Source: CAWJMD01 sp963700925 | GTDB lineage: Bacteria > Actinomycetota > Actinomycetes > Actinomycetales > CAWJMD01 | Length of the DNA: 64,000 nucleotides | NCBI GenBank assembly: GCA_963700925.1 | Contig: OY969553.1 | Coordinates: 930,001 to 994,000 of the forward strand | Reading direction: 5' to 3' | Shown here: in pieces, positions 1 to 9,745 of the stretch | Layout of the letters: every line of letters starts with the position of its first letter | Position numbering within the stretch: position 1 is the first letter of the stretch | Program-made: the position numbers and the translations under genes | Notes under the pieces: generated by a model | Told to the model about the DNA's origin: nothing | The model's database searches: none | What the model saw: the letters and a program-made list of their open reading frames with translations, nothing else

Positions 1-1835
<1,835 letters not shown>

Positions 1836-1904
1836 GATCCCGCAAGCCCAAGGCAGCCCGCTGGCGGTCACGTCGTGCCGCGACGCGGGAGCCGCCCGAG
1901 GGCC

Positions 1905-2933
1905 TCATGCCACCGGTCCCGTGGAGTCGCGGACGACCAGCGTCGCAGCCATCCGCTGCCGACGCGGCCGCCGCCCGGGCTCCTTCAAAGCCAGGGCGAG
2001 GGCCCGCGCCCCCATCTCGCCCATCGGCAGTCGCACGGTCGTCAGGCCTGGGGACAGGTCGCCGGCCACGGCGACGTCGTCGAAGCCGGTCACTGACACC
2101 TGGCCAGGAACGGAGACGCCGGCGGAACGCAGCACGGACAGGCAGCCGATCGCCATGTCGTCGTTGAGGGCGAGAATCGCCGTGGTTCCGGGATGCTCGG
2201 CCAGCACCCGCTGGGCGCACTCGCGTCCGCCCTCCCGCGTGAACGCCGCCTCGACGACCGGCACCGTGTCGGGATCGACACCGGCCGCCCGCATGGCGGT
2301 GCGGGCGCCCTCGAGCCGGTCGGCGACGGTGGTCAGTCGTGTGGAGCCGGAGACGACCGCGATCCGCCGATGGCCGAGGCTGAGGACGTGCTCGGTGATC
2401 TCCCGGCCGCCTTCGGTGTTGTCGGGGAGCACGGCGTCGACACCGAGGTTGTGGCGGCCGATGACGGCGACGCGGCCGCCACGCTCGGTGTAGCGCTCCA
2501 GCTCCTGCCGGACCGGCAGTTCGACGGCGGGATCGACGAACCCCGAGCCCGCCACCAGGATCGCGCCCACCCGATTGGCGACCAGGCCGCGGATCTGATG
2601 GAACTCGGCGTCCGGGTCTCGGCCGGTGTGGCAGATCTGCACCGTGCGGCCTCGGTCGGTCGCCACCTTGAGCACACCGCTGGCGATCTCGGAGAAGTAC
2701 GGGTCGCCGATCTCGTGCACGACGAGGCCGACGGTCGCGGTCGACCCGCTGGCCAGCGAGCGGGCGTGCGGGTTGACGACGTACCCGAGTTCGCGGGCCG
2801 CCGCCCGCACCCGGTCGGCGACCGTGGGGCTGACGCCGGTGTTCCCGGCGAGCGCGCGCGATGCGGTCGCGATCGACACGCCCGCAGCTGCGGCGACGTC
2901 GACAAGCCGTGGCTGAGTGCCTTGTCTCGTCAT
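1905..2933 (-). CDS. LacI-family transcriptional regulator
   Basis: A 342-residue LacI/GalR repressor. Residues about 9-55 form the helix-turn-helix and hinge (LVDVAAAAGVSIATASRAL, then NPHARSLASG), with the YVVNPHARSLA hinge helix that inserts into a central CG step. Residues about 60-335 are a periplasmic-binding-protein-like effector domain (TVGLVVHEIGDPYFSEI, ILALNDDMAIGCL, VSVTGFDDV), so it probably senses a sugar. It is transcribed away from the secreted LamG-like gene at 3157. A tandem array of LacI-type operators lies between them at 3016-3051, so it probably represses that transcription unit and itself. The effector cannot be told from sequence. Confidence 0.93.
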   Translation of the reverse strand: MTRQGTQPRLVDVAAAAGVSIATASRALAGNTGVSPTVADRVRAAARELGYVVNPHARSLASGSTATVGLVVHEIGDPYFSEIASGVLKVATDRGRTVQICHTGRDPDAEFHQIRGLVANRVGAILVAGSGFVDPAVELPVRQELERYTERGGRVAVIGRHNLGVDAVLPDNTEGGREITEHVLSLGHRRIAVVSGSTRLTTVADRLEGARTAMRAAGVDPDTVPVVEAAFTREGGRECAQRVLAEHPGTTAILALNDDMAIGCLSVLRSAGVSVPGQVSVTGFDDVAVAGDLSPGLTTVRLPMGEMGARALALALKEPGRRPRRQRMAATLVVRDSTGPVA

Positions 2934-3015
2934 GACGGCCCCTCACTTCCGACGGTCTCGAGATTCGAAAGGGTGTGACCCTTGCTAGACATCCGGCGAC
3001 ATGGGTAGCGTCACT

Positions 3016-3051
3016 GTAACCGTTTACGTAAGCGCTTACGTAAACGCTTAC
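3016..3051. promoter_or_regulatory. Three tandem LacI-type operators
   Basis: Three abutting 12-bp sites follow the pattern GTAA-NCGN-TTAC: GTAACCGTTTAC (3016-3027), GTAAGCGCTTAC (3028-3039, perfect palindrome) and GTAAACGCTTAC (3040-3051). The stretch 3021-3046 is a 26-bp perfect palindrome. The central CG and dyad symmetry match LacI/GalR operators. The array sits 83 bp upstream of the LacI start and about 105 bp upstream of the LamG-like gene, so it can control both directions. Tandem phasing of about one helical turn suggests cooperative or alternative dimer occupancy (inference). Confidence 0.85.
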
Positions 3052-3156
3052 GCAGACGAGGAGCAGCGACGTTGCTAGCGCAGGTGGCGCGTGTGGGTCG
3101 GCGGATCACGCCCGAAGGGTGAGCCCTCACGTGCCCTGGTCCGGGAAGGAACGCAC

Positions 3157-3855
3157 ATGAGATGGAAGACAGCTGCCGGCGCGTTTGCGGTGCTGGCGGT
3201 ACTCGCGACACCGGCCCTTCCAGCTGGTGCGACGATCCCCGGTAACGGCCATGACGGGCCTGGCTCCGCGGTCGTGCGCCCGCGCGCGTCGCTGTGCGAC
3301 TGGGATCCCCTGACGGACGCCAAGTGGGCGATCGGTGAGGGCGAGGTCGTGTTGACCCAGGCCGGCACTCCGCCGCCCGGCCCGCGACGGCCGTTCGAGT
3401 ACGCCATCGTCACGAAGGGTCCGGAGTTCGAGACGCTCACTTACCGGGCCGAGGTCCGCCTCGACCCTCCGCTCGTGCCGAGCAACCACGACGTGGTCCT
3501 GATCTGGAACTACCAGTCGCCGACCCGCTTCTACTACGCGCACCTGTCGATGGACAACACGATCTATCCCCACAACGGGATCTTCGTGGTCAACGACGCC
3601 GACCGGCTGCGCATCGATGACCAGTGGAACGGGACGGTCGGCGCACCGCCGGCGATCAGGGACGGCGAGTGGCACGACGTGCGCCTGGACTACGACGCCG
3701 AGACCGGACGGATCGAGGTGTTCATCGACAACGCCACCGAGCCCCTGATCACCGCGACCGACACCACCTTCAGCGGAGGCCGGATCGGCTTCGGGTCCTT
3801 CGACAACATCGGGCGGGCCCGGGACGTCGTCGTCGCCGGCGTACGCCACCGATGA
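3157..3855 (+). CDS. Secreted LamG/concanavalin A-like domain protein
   Basis: A 232-residue secreted protein. The start is the ATG at 3157, with GGAAGGA six bases upstream; an earlier in-frame start at 3091 would bury the signal peptide. Residues 1-26 (MRWKTAAGAFAVLAVLATPA then LPAGA) are a Sec signal peptide. The rest looks like a single jelly-roll domain of the DUF1080/LamG type: an early CDWDPL motif, FEYAIVTKGPEFETLTYRAE, VLIWNYQSPTRFYYAHLS, the strand pair GEWHDVRLDYDAETGRIEVF and a closing GRIGFGSFDN. Such domains bind or cleave glycans; no catalytic site is evident. It is first in a likely two-gene unit with the sugar dehydrogenase at 3989 and sits behind the LacI operators. Confidence 0.85.
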   Translation: MRWKTAAGAFAVLAVLATPALPAGATIPGNGHDGPGSAVVRPRASLCDWDPLTDAKWAIGEGEVVLTQAGTPPPGPRRPFEYAIVTKGPEFETLTYRAEVRLDPPLVPSNHDVVLIWNYQSPTRFYYAHLSMDNTIYPHNGIFVVNDADRLRIDDQWNGTVGAPPAIRDGEWHDVRLDYDAETGRIEVFIDNATEPLITATDTTFSGGRIGFGSFDNIGRARDVVVAGVRHR

Positions 3856-3988
3856 GCCGACGTACCAGCTAGGAGACCAATGAACCCCTGAACCACGCCG
3901 GTCGCCGGCGGCCACCACCGGCGGCCAAAGGCGGCATTCCTCATCAAAGGAGCCCCACGGTACCCGTGGGAGGAAGGGAGAGTCCCTG
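3856..3988 (+). promoter_or_regulatory. Intercistronic leader with minimal ORF and hairpin
   Basis: This 133-bp gap is not empty. AGGAG at 3871 is followed by ATG at 3880 and then a stop, a three-codon ORF (Met-Asn-Pro-stop). CCGGCGGCCA is repeated at 3905-3914 and 3918-3927. A perfect hairpin CCCACGG-TAC-CCGTGGG lies at 3954-3970, just before the ribosome binding site of the dehydrogenase gene. These could be a translational leader or the remains of a gene; no function is established. Confidence 0.4.
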
Positions 3989-6301
3989 ATGGGAAATTCA
4001 CGATGGTGGGCAGCCGCCGCGGCAGGCGCTCTGGTCGCCCCACTGTTCGCGCCGTCCGCGCAGAGCGCGCCTCCGGGCAGTGAACCTGTCCCGGACCCGA
4101 TCCCCAAGGACCCGGTGCGGTCCTCCCTCGGCCTGGTGCTCGAGGAGTTCCACCAGTTCCCGCAGTCCAGTCCGACACCCCCGCCGACCGACCAACGCCT
4201 GGTCCGGCACGCGAGGATCAACGGCATCGGTGAGGTCCCCGACGGCTCAGGCCGCCTCTACGTGCCCGACCTCAACGGTCCGATGTACCTCCTCGACAGG
4301 GACGAGCGGCACCTCTACCTCGACGTACGGACCGAGTTCCCGGACTTCTGGTCCGGCGCCGGGTTGGGCAGTGGTTCCGGGTTCATCACGTTCCACCCGG
4401 AGTTCGAGGCGAACGGGCTGTTCTACACGGTCCACACCGAGCGGTTCGGCGCGTTCGCCAAGGAGCCGACGTTCCCTGCCCAACAGCGGCAGGGCAGCAG
4501 CCGCACGCACGGAGTCATCACCGAGTGGCAGGCCGACGACCCGTCGGCCAACACCTTCTCCGGTACCCGCCGGGAGGTCATGCGGCTCGCGTTCGCCGGT
4601 CAGATCCACGGCATCCAGCAGATCGACTTCGACCCGACCGCCAAGCCCGGTGACGAGGATTACGGTCTGCTCTACGTCGCCGCGGGTGACGGCGGGATCG
4701 GCGTCGTCACCGACGACCCGCAGAACCTGAGCATCCCCTACGGCAAGATCCTGCGGATCGACCCGCTCGGCACCAACGGCCGCAACGGGCAGTACGGCGT
4801 CCCCGCGAGCAACCCGTTCGTCGGCGAGGCGGGCGTCGTCGGCGAGATCTACGCGTACGGCATGCGTGATCCGCACCGGTTCTCATGGGATGCCAAGAAG
4901 GGCCGGCTGCTCCTCGGCCACATCGGCCAGCACGCCATCGAGGCGGTCTACGAGGTCCGGCCCGGTGACAACCTCGGCTGGAGCGTGATCGAGGGCCGCC
5001 ACCTCTACGACAACGCCGACGAGTGCAGTCTGTACACGATCCCGGACGACTTCGACACCTCTGGCTTCGTCTTCCCCGTCGCCTCGTTCGACCACGACCC
5101 GCCCGCGGGCTGGCCGTGCAGCTCCGACAGCGGCCACGCGATCAGCGGCGGCCTCGTCTACCGGGGCAACGACCTGCCGGCCCTTGCTGGGAAGTACGTC
5201 TTCGGTGACCTGGTGACCGGTGAGGTGCTCTGGACGCATGCGGACCAGATGCGCCAGGAGACCGGACGGGAGGCGACCCTCCACGAGATGCAGCTGTTCG
5301 ACACCGAGGGCAACCGTCTGAGGATGCCCGACTTCGTGGATGACCCACGGGTCGACCTGCGGTTCGGCACCGACTCCGACAGGAACCTCTACCTGCTGGC
5401 CAAGGCCAACGGGATGGTGTGGAAGGTCGTCCGGACCAAGCACGTGCCGTGGCCCTCGGAGGTCGAGCGATCCGTCGAACGGAATCTGGTGTCCTACTGG
5501 GATTTCGAGCACCCGTTCGCACCCGGCGGGCATGAGGAGGACCAGGGTTCGTCGCGGACCCTGCTCGGCATGGTCAACGGCGGCGAGGACATGTGGGCCG
5601 ACGAGGGCGCCTTCTCGCGCTCGAACAACTCGCTGCAGACCCAGCAGGTGAACCCGACCGTCAATGGCAACGACGACTGGAAGGCCGGTGTCTGGAACCA
5701 GAACGGCGTCCCCTCGCTGGCACCATTCGCCGGTGTCGAGCAGATCACGGTGGCCGGGTGGTTCCAGATGAACATGGACGGGCCGGCGCTCAACTCCACC
5801 ACCGCCGACCCGACCGACCGCTTCAACGCAATCGGCCTGGCCGGCGTCCTGTCGGGCGACTCCGACGGCCACGCGGTGCGCGCGCTCCTGGAGTTGATCG
5901 AGGTCAACGGGACGCTGCGGCTGGTCGCACTCGGCCGCCGCATCGACGGGGCTGCGTCGCAGACGTTCGCCGCCTCGACCGACTGGCGCGAGCTGCTCCC
6001 GATGGGTGAGTGGGTGCACCTGGCGGCGACGTTCGACTACACCACGGGCGAGATGGCGCTCTACCGCAACGGTAAGCCGCTGGCCGGGTTCTACACCAAC
6101 CCCGCCGACCCGTGGCAGGTCGACGGCACGGGTACGTCGGACACCCTGCCGCGCGGCATCAAGATCGGCGGCTCATTCCCGCAGAACACGCTCGAGCGCA
6201 ATCCCTGCAACTGCCGGATGGACAGCCTGATGTTCCTCGACCGGGCCGCGACCGCACGGGAGGTGGCCAACCAGTACCGCCGGTTCGTCCAGGGTCACTG
6301 A
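3989..6301 (+). CDS. Secreted PQQ-type sugar dehydrogenase with C-terminal LamG domain
   Basis: A 770-residue two-domain secreted protein. Residues 1-27 form a signal peptide ending near AQSA. Residues about 60-480 are a six-bladed propeller of the glucose/sorbosone dehydrogenase (GSDH) family: GLGSGSGFITFHPEFEANGL, QIHGIQQIDFDP, LYVAAGDGG, ILRIDPLG, GEIYAYGMRDPHRFSWD and IEGRHLYDN. GSDH proteins oxidise aldose sugars or pyranoses outside the membrane, usually with PQQ. Residues about 495-765 form a concanavalin A-like LamG domain (LVSYWDFEH, ITVAGWFQMNMDG, GEWVHLAATFDYTTGEMALY), which probably anchors the enzyme to polysaccharide. Family members are usually 350-500 residues, so the tail is an addition. 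No PQQ synthesis gene is in the window. Co-directional with the LamG-like gene and presumably under the same LacI control. Confidence 0.88.
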   Translation: MGNSRWWAAAAAGALVAPLFAPSAQSAPPGSEPVPDPIPKDPVRSSLGLVLEEFHQFPQSSPTPPPTDQRLVRHARINGIGEVPDGSGRLYVPDLNGPMYLLDRDERHLYLDVRTEFPDFWSGAGLGSGSGFITFHPEFEANGLFYTVHTERFGAFAKEPTFPAQQRQGSSRTHGVITEWQADDPSANTFSGTRREVMRLAFAGQIHGIQQIDFDPTAKPGDEDYGLLYVAAGDGGIGVVTDDPQNLSIPYGKILRIDPLGTNGRNGQYGVPASNPFVGEAGVVGEIYAYGMRDPHRFSWDAKKGRLLLGHIGQHAIEAVYEVRPGDNLGWSVIEGRHLYDNADECSLYTIPDDFDTSGFVFPVASFDHDPPAGWPCSSDSGHAISGGLVYRGNDLPALAGKYVFGDLVTGEVLWTHADQMRQETGREATLHEMQLFDTEGNRLRMPDFVDDPRVDLRFGTDSDRNLYLLAKANGMVWKVVRTKHVPWPSEVERSVERNLVSYWDFEHPFAPGGHEEDQGSSRTLLGMVNGGEDMWADEGAFSRSNNSLQTQQVNPTVNGNDDWKAGVWNQNGVPSLAPFAGVEQITVAGWFQMNMDGPALNSTTADPTDRFNAIGLAGVLSGDSDGHAVRALLELIEVNGTLRLVALGRRIDGAASQTFAASTDWRELLPMGEWVHLAATFDYTTGEMALYRNGKPLAGFYTNPADPWQVDGTGTSDTLPRGIKIGGSFPQNTLERNPCNCRMDSLMFLDRAATAREVANQYRRFVQGH

Positions 6302-6398
6302 CCCGCCGAATATCTTGACCAGCGGGGCGCGCAGAAGCGCCGAGCCAGGCTGCCTCGCTGGACGGGTTGCTGCGCCCCCGACCCCTGCGTGGTTCCAC

Positions 6399-6704
6399 TC
6401 ATCTGGGCTCCTCGGGTTCGGGCTCCTCGGTTGCAGGGTCCGTTCCACTCACCCCCGTTGGGGGCCCTTCTGCCCGCAGGGCCTGCTCGGCCTCGCGGGT
6501 CTGCAGCTCGCGGTACCGGAGCCGGCGGACGCGGCGCACCATGTCCATCATCAGCAGCACGGAGACCACGACGACCCCGAACGTGGCCAGGAACCCGAGC
6601 ACCCCCGGGCTGACCGACGTGGGGTCGAGCTCGTCTCCGGTGGGCGACGGTGTCGATGAAAGGGTCGACGCGAAGGCCGACCTGGCAGAAAGCAGCAGAA
6701 TCAT
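6399..6704 (-). CDS. Small membrane protein coupled to mca
   Basis: A 101-residue protein whose ATG at 6704 overlaps the mca stop codon (ATGA), indicating translational coupling. It has a short N-terminal hydrophobic stretch (MILLLSARSAF), a clear transmembrane helix at about residues 35-55 (GVLGFLATFGVVVVSVLLMM), a basic juxtamembrane segment (RRVRRLRYRE) and an acidic C-terminal tail (EEPEPEEPR). A small membrane gene directly after mca recurs in actinobacteria. Function unknown. The 97 bp between it and the dehydrogenase stop at 6301 separates two convergent genes; I see no clear terminator there. Confidence 0.75.
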   Translation of the reverse strand: MILLLSARSAFASTLSSTPSPTGDELDPTSVSPGVLGFLATFGVVVVSVLLMMDMVRRVRRLRYRELQTREAEQALRAEGPPTGVSGTDPATEEPEPEEPR

Positions 6705-7615
6705 CCGCGCGCACCACGGCTGAGGGCCGGCCGGATTCCGGCGAACAGATCGTCCTCGGGGAAGCTCGTCTCGACGAGGGACTTGCCGAGCTCGTAGTCC
6801 TCGTACGGCCAGACCTGGGCCTGCAGCTCGGTACCCAGGGCGAAGAACTGGCCGTCGGGGTCGATCTGGGTCCTGTGGGCGAGCAGCGCGCGGTCGCGCA
6901 CGTCGAAGTACTCGGCGCACTTGATGCGGGCGTGCACCGGGCGCTCCTCGCGGTCCTCCCATCGCGCGAGCCAGTCGGCGTAGGGCGACTCGCGGCCCAC
7001 GGCCAGCAGAGCCTCGTGGTAAGCCACGAGCCGTGACCGGCTGAAGGTCTGGTTGTAGTAGATCTTCAGGGGCTGCCAGGGCTCACCGTGCCCCGCGTAC
7101 CGCTCGGGGTCACCGGCCGCGTCGAACGCCTCCATGGAGACCTTGTGGCACATCACGTGGTCCGGGTGGGGGTAGCCACCGTTCTCGTCGTACGTCGTCA
7201 TCACATGTGGACGGAACTCACGGATCAGCCGCACGAGGGGCTCCGCCGCGATGTGCAGCGGCTCCAGCGCGAAGCATCCCTCGGGCAGCGGCGGCAGGGG
7301 GTCGCCCTCCGGAAGGCCCGAGTCGACGAAGCCGAGCCAGGTGTGCTCCACGCCGAGAATCTCTACGGCAGCGGCCATCTCGCGGCGGCGCACCTCGGTG
7401 ATGTCGCGCAGCACCTCGGGGTCGTCCTTGAGGTTCGGGTTCAGAATGTCGCCGCGCTCACCGCCGGTGCAGGACACGACGAGCACCTGCACACCCTCGC
7501 TCAGGTACTTGGCCATCGCCGGCGCGCCCTTGCTGGACTCGTCGTCGGGATGGGCGTGCACGCACATCAGCCGCAGCGGCTCGTCGAAGGATGAGTCCGC
7601 AGCAGGCGCAGTCAC
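6701..7615 (-). CDS. mca: Mycothiol conjugate amidase Mca
   Basis: A 304-residue LmbE-family zinc hydrolase that cleaves mycothiol S-conjugates to release mercapturic acids, a cytosolic detoxification step found only in mycothiol-making actinobacteria. The zinc-binding motif AHPDDE is at residues about 21-26 and the second metal ligand region is GGYPHPDHVMCHK. ERGDILNP, LGFVDSGLPEGD and YYNQTFSRSR are typical of Mca. The related deacetylase MshB is shorter at its C-terminus; the WPYEDYELG...SFPEDDLFAGI ending is that of Mca. The small membrane gene follows with a 4-bp overlap. Confidence 0.96.
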   Translation of the reverse strand: MTAPAADSSFDEPLRLMCVHAHPDDESSKGAPAMAKYLSEGVQVLVVSCTGGERGDILNPNLKDDPEVLRDITEVRRREMAAAVEILGVEHTWLGFVDSGLPEGDPLPPLPEGCFALEPLHIAAEPLVRLIREFRPHVMTTYDENGGYPHPDHVMCHKVSMEAFDAAGDPERYAGHGEPWQPLKIYYNQTFSRSRLVAYHEALLAVGRESPYADWLARWEDREERPVHARIKCAEYFDVRDRALLAHRTQIDPDGQFFALGTELQAQVWPYEDYELGKSLVETSFPEDDLFAGIRPALSRGARG

Positions 7616-7629
7616 CGTCGTCCCTTTCC

Positions 7630-7670
7630 TGTCGATCGATGGTCGACCAAGTGTCGATCAGCTGTCGATC
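7630..7670. repeat. Triplicate TGTCGATC motif between divergent genes
   Basis: The octamer TGTCGATC occurs at 7630, 7652 and 7663; the last two are 11 bp apart. Palindromic neighbours GATCGATG and GGTCGACC lie in between. The block sits just upstream of mca (minus strand) and 90 bp upstream of the DUF4307 gene, so it could be a binding site in a divergent promoter. No cognate regulator is suggested by the sequence. Confidence 0.35.
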
Positions 7671-7761
7671 AATCCTGTCCGCTGGTGGGGCCTGAGCCGG
7701 GCCACCCGTCGCGGTCGGTCATGATGGAGCGACCCCATCATGACGCCCCCGGAGGACCGCG

Positions 7762-8172
7762 GTGACCCAGGCCCCCACCGGCCGTCCACCTGAACGATAT
7801 GGCGAGGACCGCCCGCAGTGGCACCGCACCCTGGCCCGGGTGCTGACGGCCGCCCTCGCCCTCGTGGCGCTGGGCTGGGTGGTGTGGGCCGGGCTGGGTC
7901 TGGCCCAGCGGGACGTGCGGTGGCAGGACGTCGGCTTCGACGTGCAGGACGCCACCACGGTCGACGTGACGTTCGAGGTCACCGTCTACGCGGACGAGGG
8001 CGCCGCGCGGGTGACCTGCACGATCGAGGCGCTCAGCTCTCGATACGTGGTCGTCGGCCGGGTCGACGTGCCGGTGGAGGGCACCGGAGGTGGGACCGTG
8101 CGCCGCACGGCCAGCGTGCTCACGCAGGAGCAGGCGACCACGGCAGGCGTCAAGGAGTGCCGGACGCGCTGA
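7762..8172 (+). CDS. DUF4307 family membrane protein
   Basis: A 136-residue protein starting at a GTG with GGAGG about eight bases upstream. It has a cytoplasmic basic N-terminus, a single transmembrane helix at about residues 27-49 (VLTAALALVALGWVVWAGLG) and an extracytoplasmic beta-rich domain containing DVTFEVTV and ARVTCTIEALSSRYVVVG with two cysteines. This is the usual architecture of DUF4307, an actinobacterial family of unknown function found beside mca and greA. The 164 bp up to greA hold the greA promoter region. Confidence 0.85.
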   Translation: MTQAPTGRPPERYGEDRPQWHRTLARVLTAALALVALGWVVWAGLGLAQRDVRWQDVGFDVQDATTVDVTFEVTVYADEGAARVTCTIEALSSRYVVVGRVDVPVEGTGGGTVRRTASVLTQEQATTAGVKECRTR

Positions 8173-8336
8173 CAAAGATGACGCCCGACAGGCACCTTGT
8201 TAGGCTGGTTCCTTTCCACGTCCCCCGAGGATCCCCCGAGGGATCCCGAACGACGTGAGGCGTCGCTGACTCCCACGCACCGTCCATCCGGACTGCGGGG
8301 CCTTCGCACGCGGAGACACCAGTACTGAGGAGAGAC

Positions 8337-8828
8337 ATGACCGAGACCACCCAGAGGGTCGCCTGGCTGACCCAGGAGGCGCACGACCGGCTCAGCGCCG
8401 AGCTCGCCGAGCTCGCCGGCCCCCGCCGGCTCGACATCTCCCGCCGCATCGAGTCGGCGCGCGAAGAGGGTGACCTCAAGGAGAACGGCGGCTACCACGC
8501 CGCCAAGGAGGAGCAGGGCAAGCAGGAGGCCCGCATCCGCCAGCTCGAGGAGCTGCTGCGCAACGCCAAGGTCGGTGAGGCGCCGGCCGACGACGGCATC
8601 GTCGAGCCGGGCATGGTCGTCCGCGCCCAGGTGGCCGGACGGGAGCTGCACTTCCTGCTTGGCAGCCGCGAGATCGCCGACGGCACCGACCTCGAGGTCT
8701 TCAGCGAGCAGTCGCCCCTCGGCGCCGCGATCCTCGGCAAGAAGGCCGGGGACAGCGCGGAGTACAAGGCCCCCAACGGCATGGTCGTCGAAGTGACGAT
8801 CACCTCGGCGGAGCCCTACCGCGCCTGA
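8337..8828 (+). CDS. greA: Transcription elongation factor GreA
   Basis: A 163-residue GreA. The N-terminal coiled coil (residues about 10-80) carries the acidic tip motif AREEGDLKENGGYHAAKE, which reaches the RNA polymerase active site to stimulate cleavage of backtracked RNA. The C-terminal FKBP-like domain (about 85-163) includes GIVEPGMVVRAQ and the family ending SPLGAAILGKKAGD. Length is normal. GGAGAG lies upstream of the ATG. A strong terminator follows at 8873-8907. Confidence 0.96.
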   Translation: MTETTQRVAWLTQEAHDRLSAELAELAGPRRLDISRRIESAREEGDLKENGGYHAAKEEQGKQEARIRQLEELLRNAKVGEAPADDGIVEPGMVVRAQVAGRELHFLLGSREIADGTDLEVFSEQSPLGAAILGKKAGDSAEYKAPNGMVVEVTITSAEPYRA

Positions 8829-8872
8829 CCTCCCCCGTTCGGCCCGGCCCACGTTCGGCCCGGCACGGGACT

Positions 8873-8907
8873 CGAGGCCCCCGCACCGTCTCGGTGCGGG
8901 GGCCTCG
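8873..8907. terminator. Strong bidirectional terminator between greA and ABC permease
   Basis: A perfect 16-bp GC-rich stem (8873-8888 with 8892-8907) closes a TCT loop, between the convergent greA and ABC permease genes. There is no clear T tract, as is usual in high-GC actinobacteria. It can serve both strands. Confidence 0.85.
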
Positions 8908-8938
8908 TCGTCCTGCGTTCACGGCCGGGCGTGAGCCC

Positions 8939-9745
8939 TCAGCGGCTGGTTGCCCGCCGGTACTGCCAGTTCGCCAGCGGGACGAACAGCACCAGGATCA
9001 CCACCGACCAGATCACTGTGTAGAGCTCCGGGTTCTGCAACGGCCACGCTTCAGAGACCGGCGCACGCTCCCACTGGTTACCGAACAGGTCACGAGCAGC
9101 CTGCGTCACCGCCGACACCGGGTTCCACTCGGCGAAGGTCTGCAGCGGACCGGGCAGCGTGTCGAGACGGACGAACGTGTTCGCCACGAACGTGAGCGGG
9201 AAGATGACGATGAACGAGGCGTTGTTGAGCACCTCGACACTCGGCACCAGCATCCCGACCCAGGCGAAGATCCACGAGACGGCATAGGCGAACAGCAGGA
9301 GCAGGCCGAAGCCCACGAGGGCCTCGCCCACAGACGTGTTGATCCGCCAGCCGACGACCAGGCCGGTCAGCGACATCACCACCAGGACGATCACGTTGTT
9401 CAACACGTCGCTGAGGGTGCGACCGGTCAGCACCGCCGACGGTGACATCGGCAGCGACCTGAAGCGGTCGATGATCCCCTTCTTGACGTCGTCGGCGAGA
9501 CCGGCCCCGGTGATGGTGGCGCCGAACACCACGGTCTGCGCGAAGATGCCCGCGATCAGGAACTCGCGGTACTCCCCGGCACCCGCGTCACCGCCGATCG
9601 CCCCGCCGAAGATGTAGGCGAACAACAGCACGAACATGATCGGCGAGAGCGTGGTGAAGACGAGCAGGTCGGGCACGCGCTTGATCTTGATCAGGTTGCG
9701 CTTGGCGACGATGAAGCTGTCGCTCATGGCGGTCGAGGCGCTCAT
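8939..9745 (-). CDS. ABC transporter permease (DrrB/ABC-2 type)
   Basis: A 268-residue ABC-2 permease. The ATG at 9745 overlaps the stop of the ATPase gene (ATGA). It has six predicted hydrophobic segments, starting with LLVFTTLSPIMFVLLFAYIF, and the DrrB-family signature DDVKKGIIDRFRSLPMSPSAVL followed by GRTLSDVLNNVIVLVVM. With the ATPase it forms a two-gene exporter of the daunorubicin-resistance type, which exports hydrophobic drugs or lipids. Substrate unknown. It could contribute to drug efflux, but nothing here shows a specific drug. Confidence 0.93.
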   Translation of the reverse strand: MSASTAMSDSFIVAKRNLIKIKRVPDLLVFTTLSPIMFVLLFAYIFGGAIGGDAGAGEYREFLIAGIFAQTVVFGATITGAGLADDVKKGIIDRFRSLPMSPSAVLTGRTLSDVLNNVIVLVVMSLTGLVVGWRINTSVGEALVGFGLLLLFAYAVSWIFAWVGMLVPSVEVLNNASFIVIFPLTFVANTFVRLDTLPGPLQTFAEWNPVSAVTQAARDLFGNQWERAPVSEAWPLQNPELYTVIWSVVILVLFVPLANWQYRRATSR

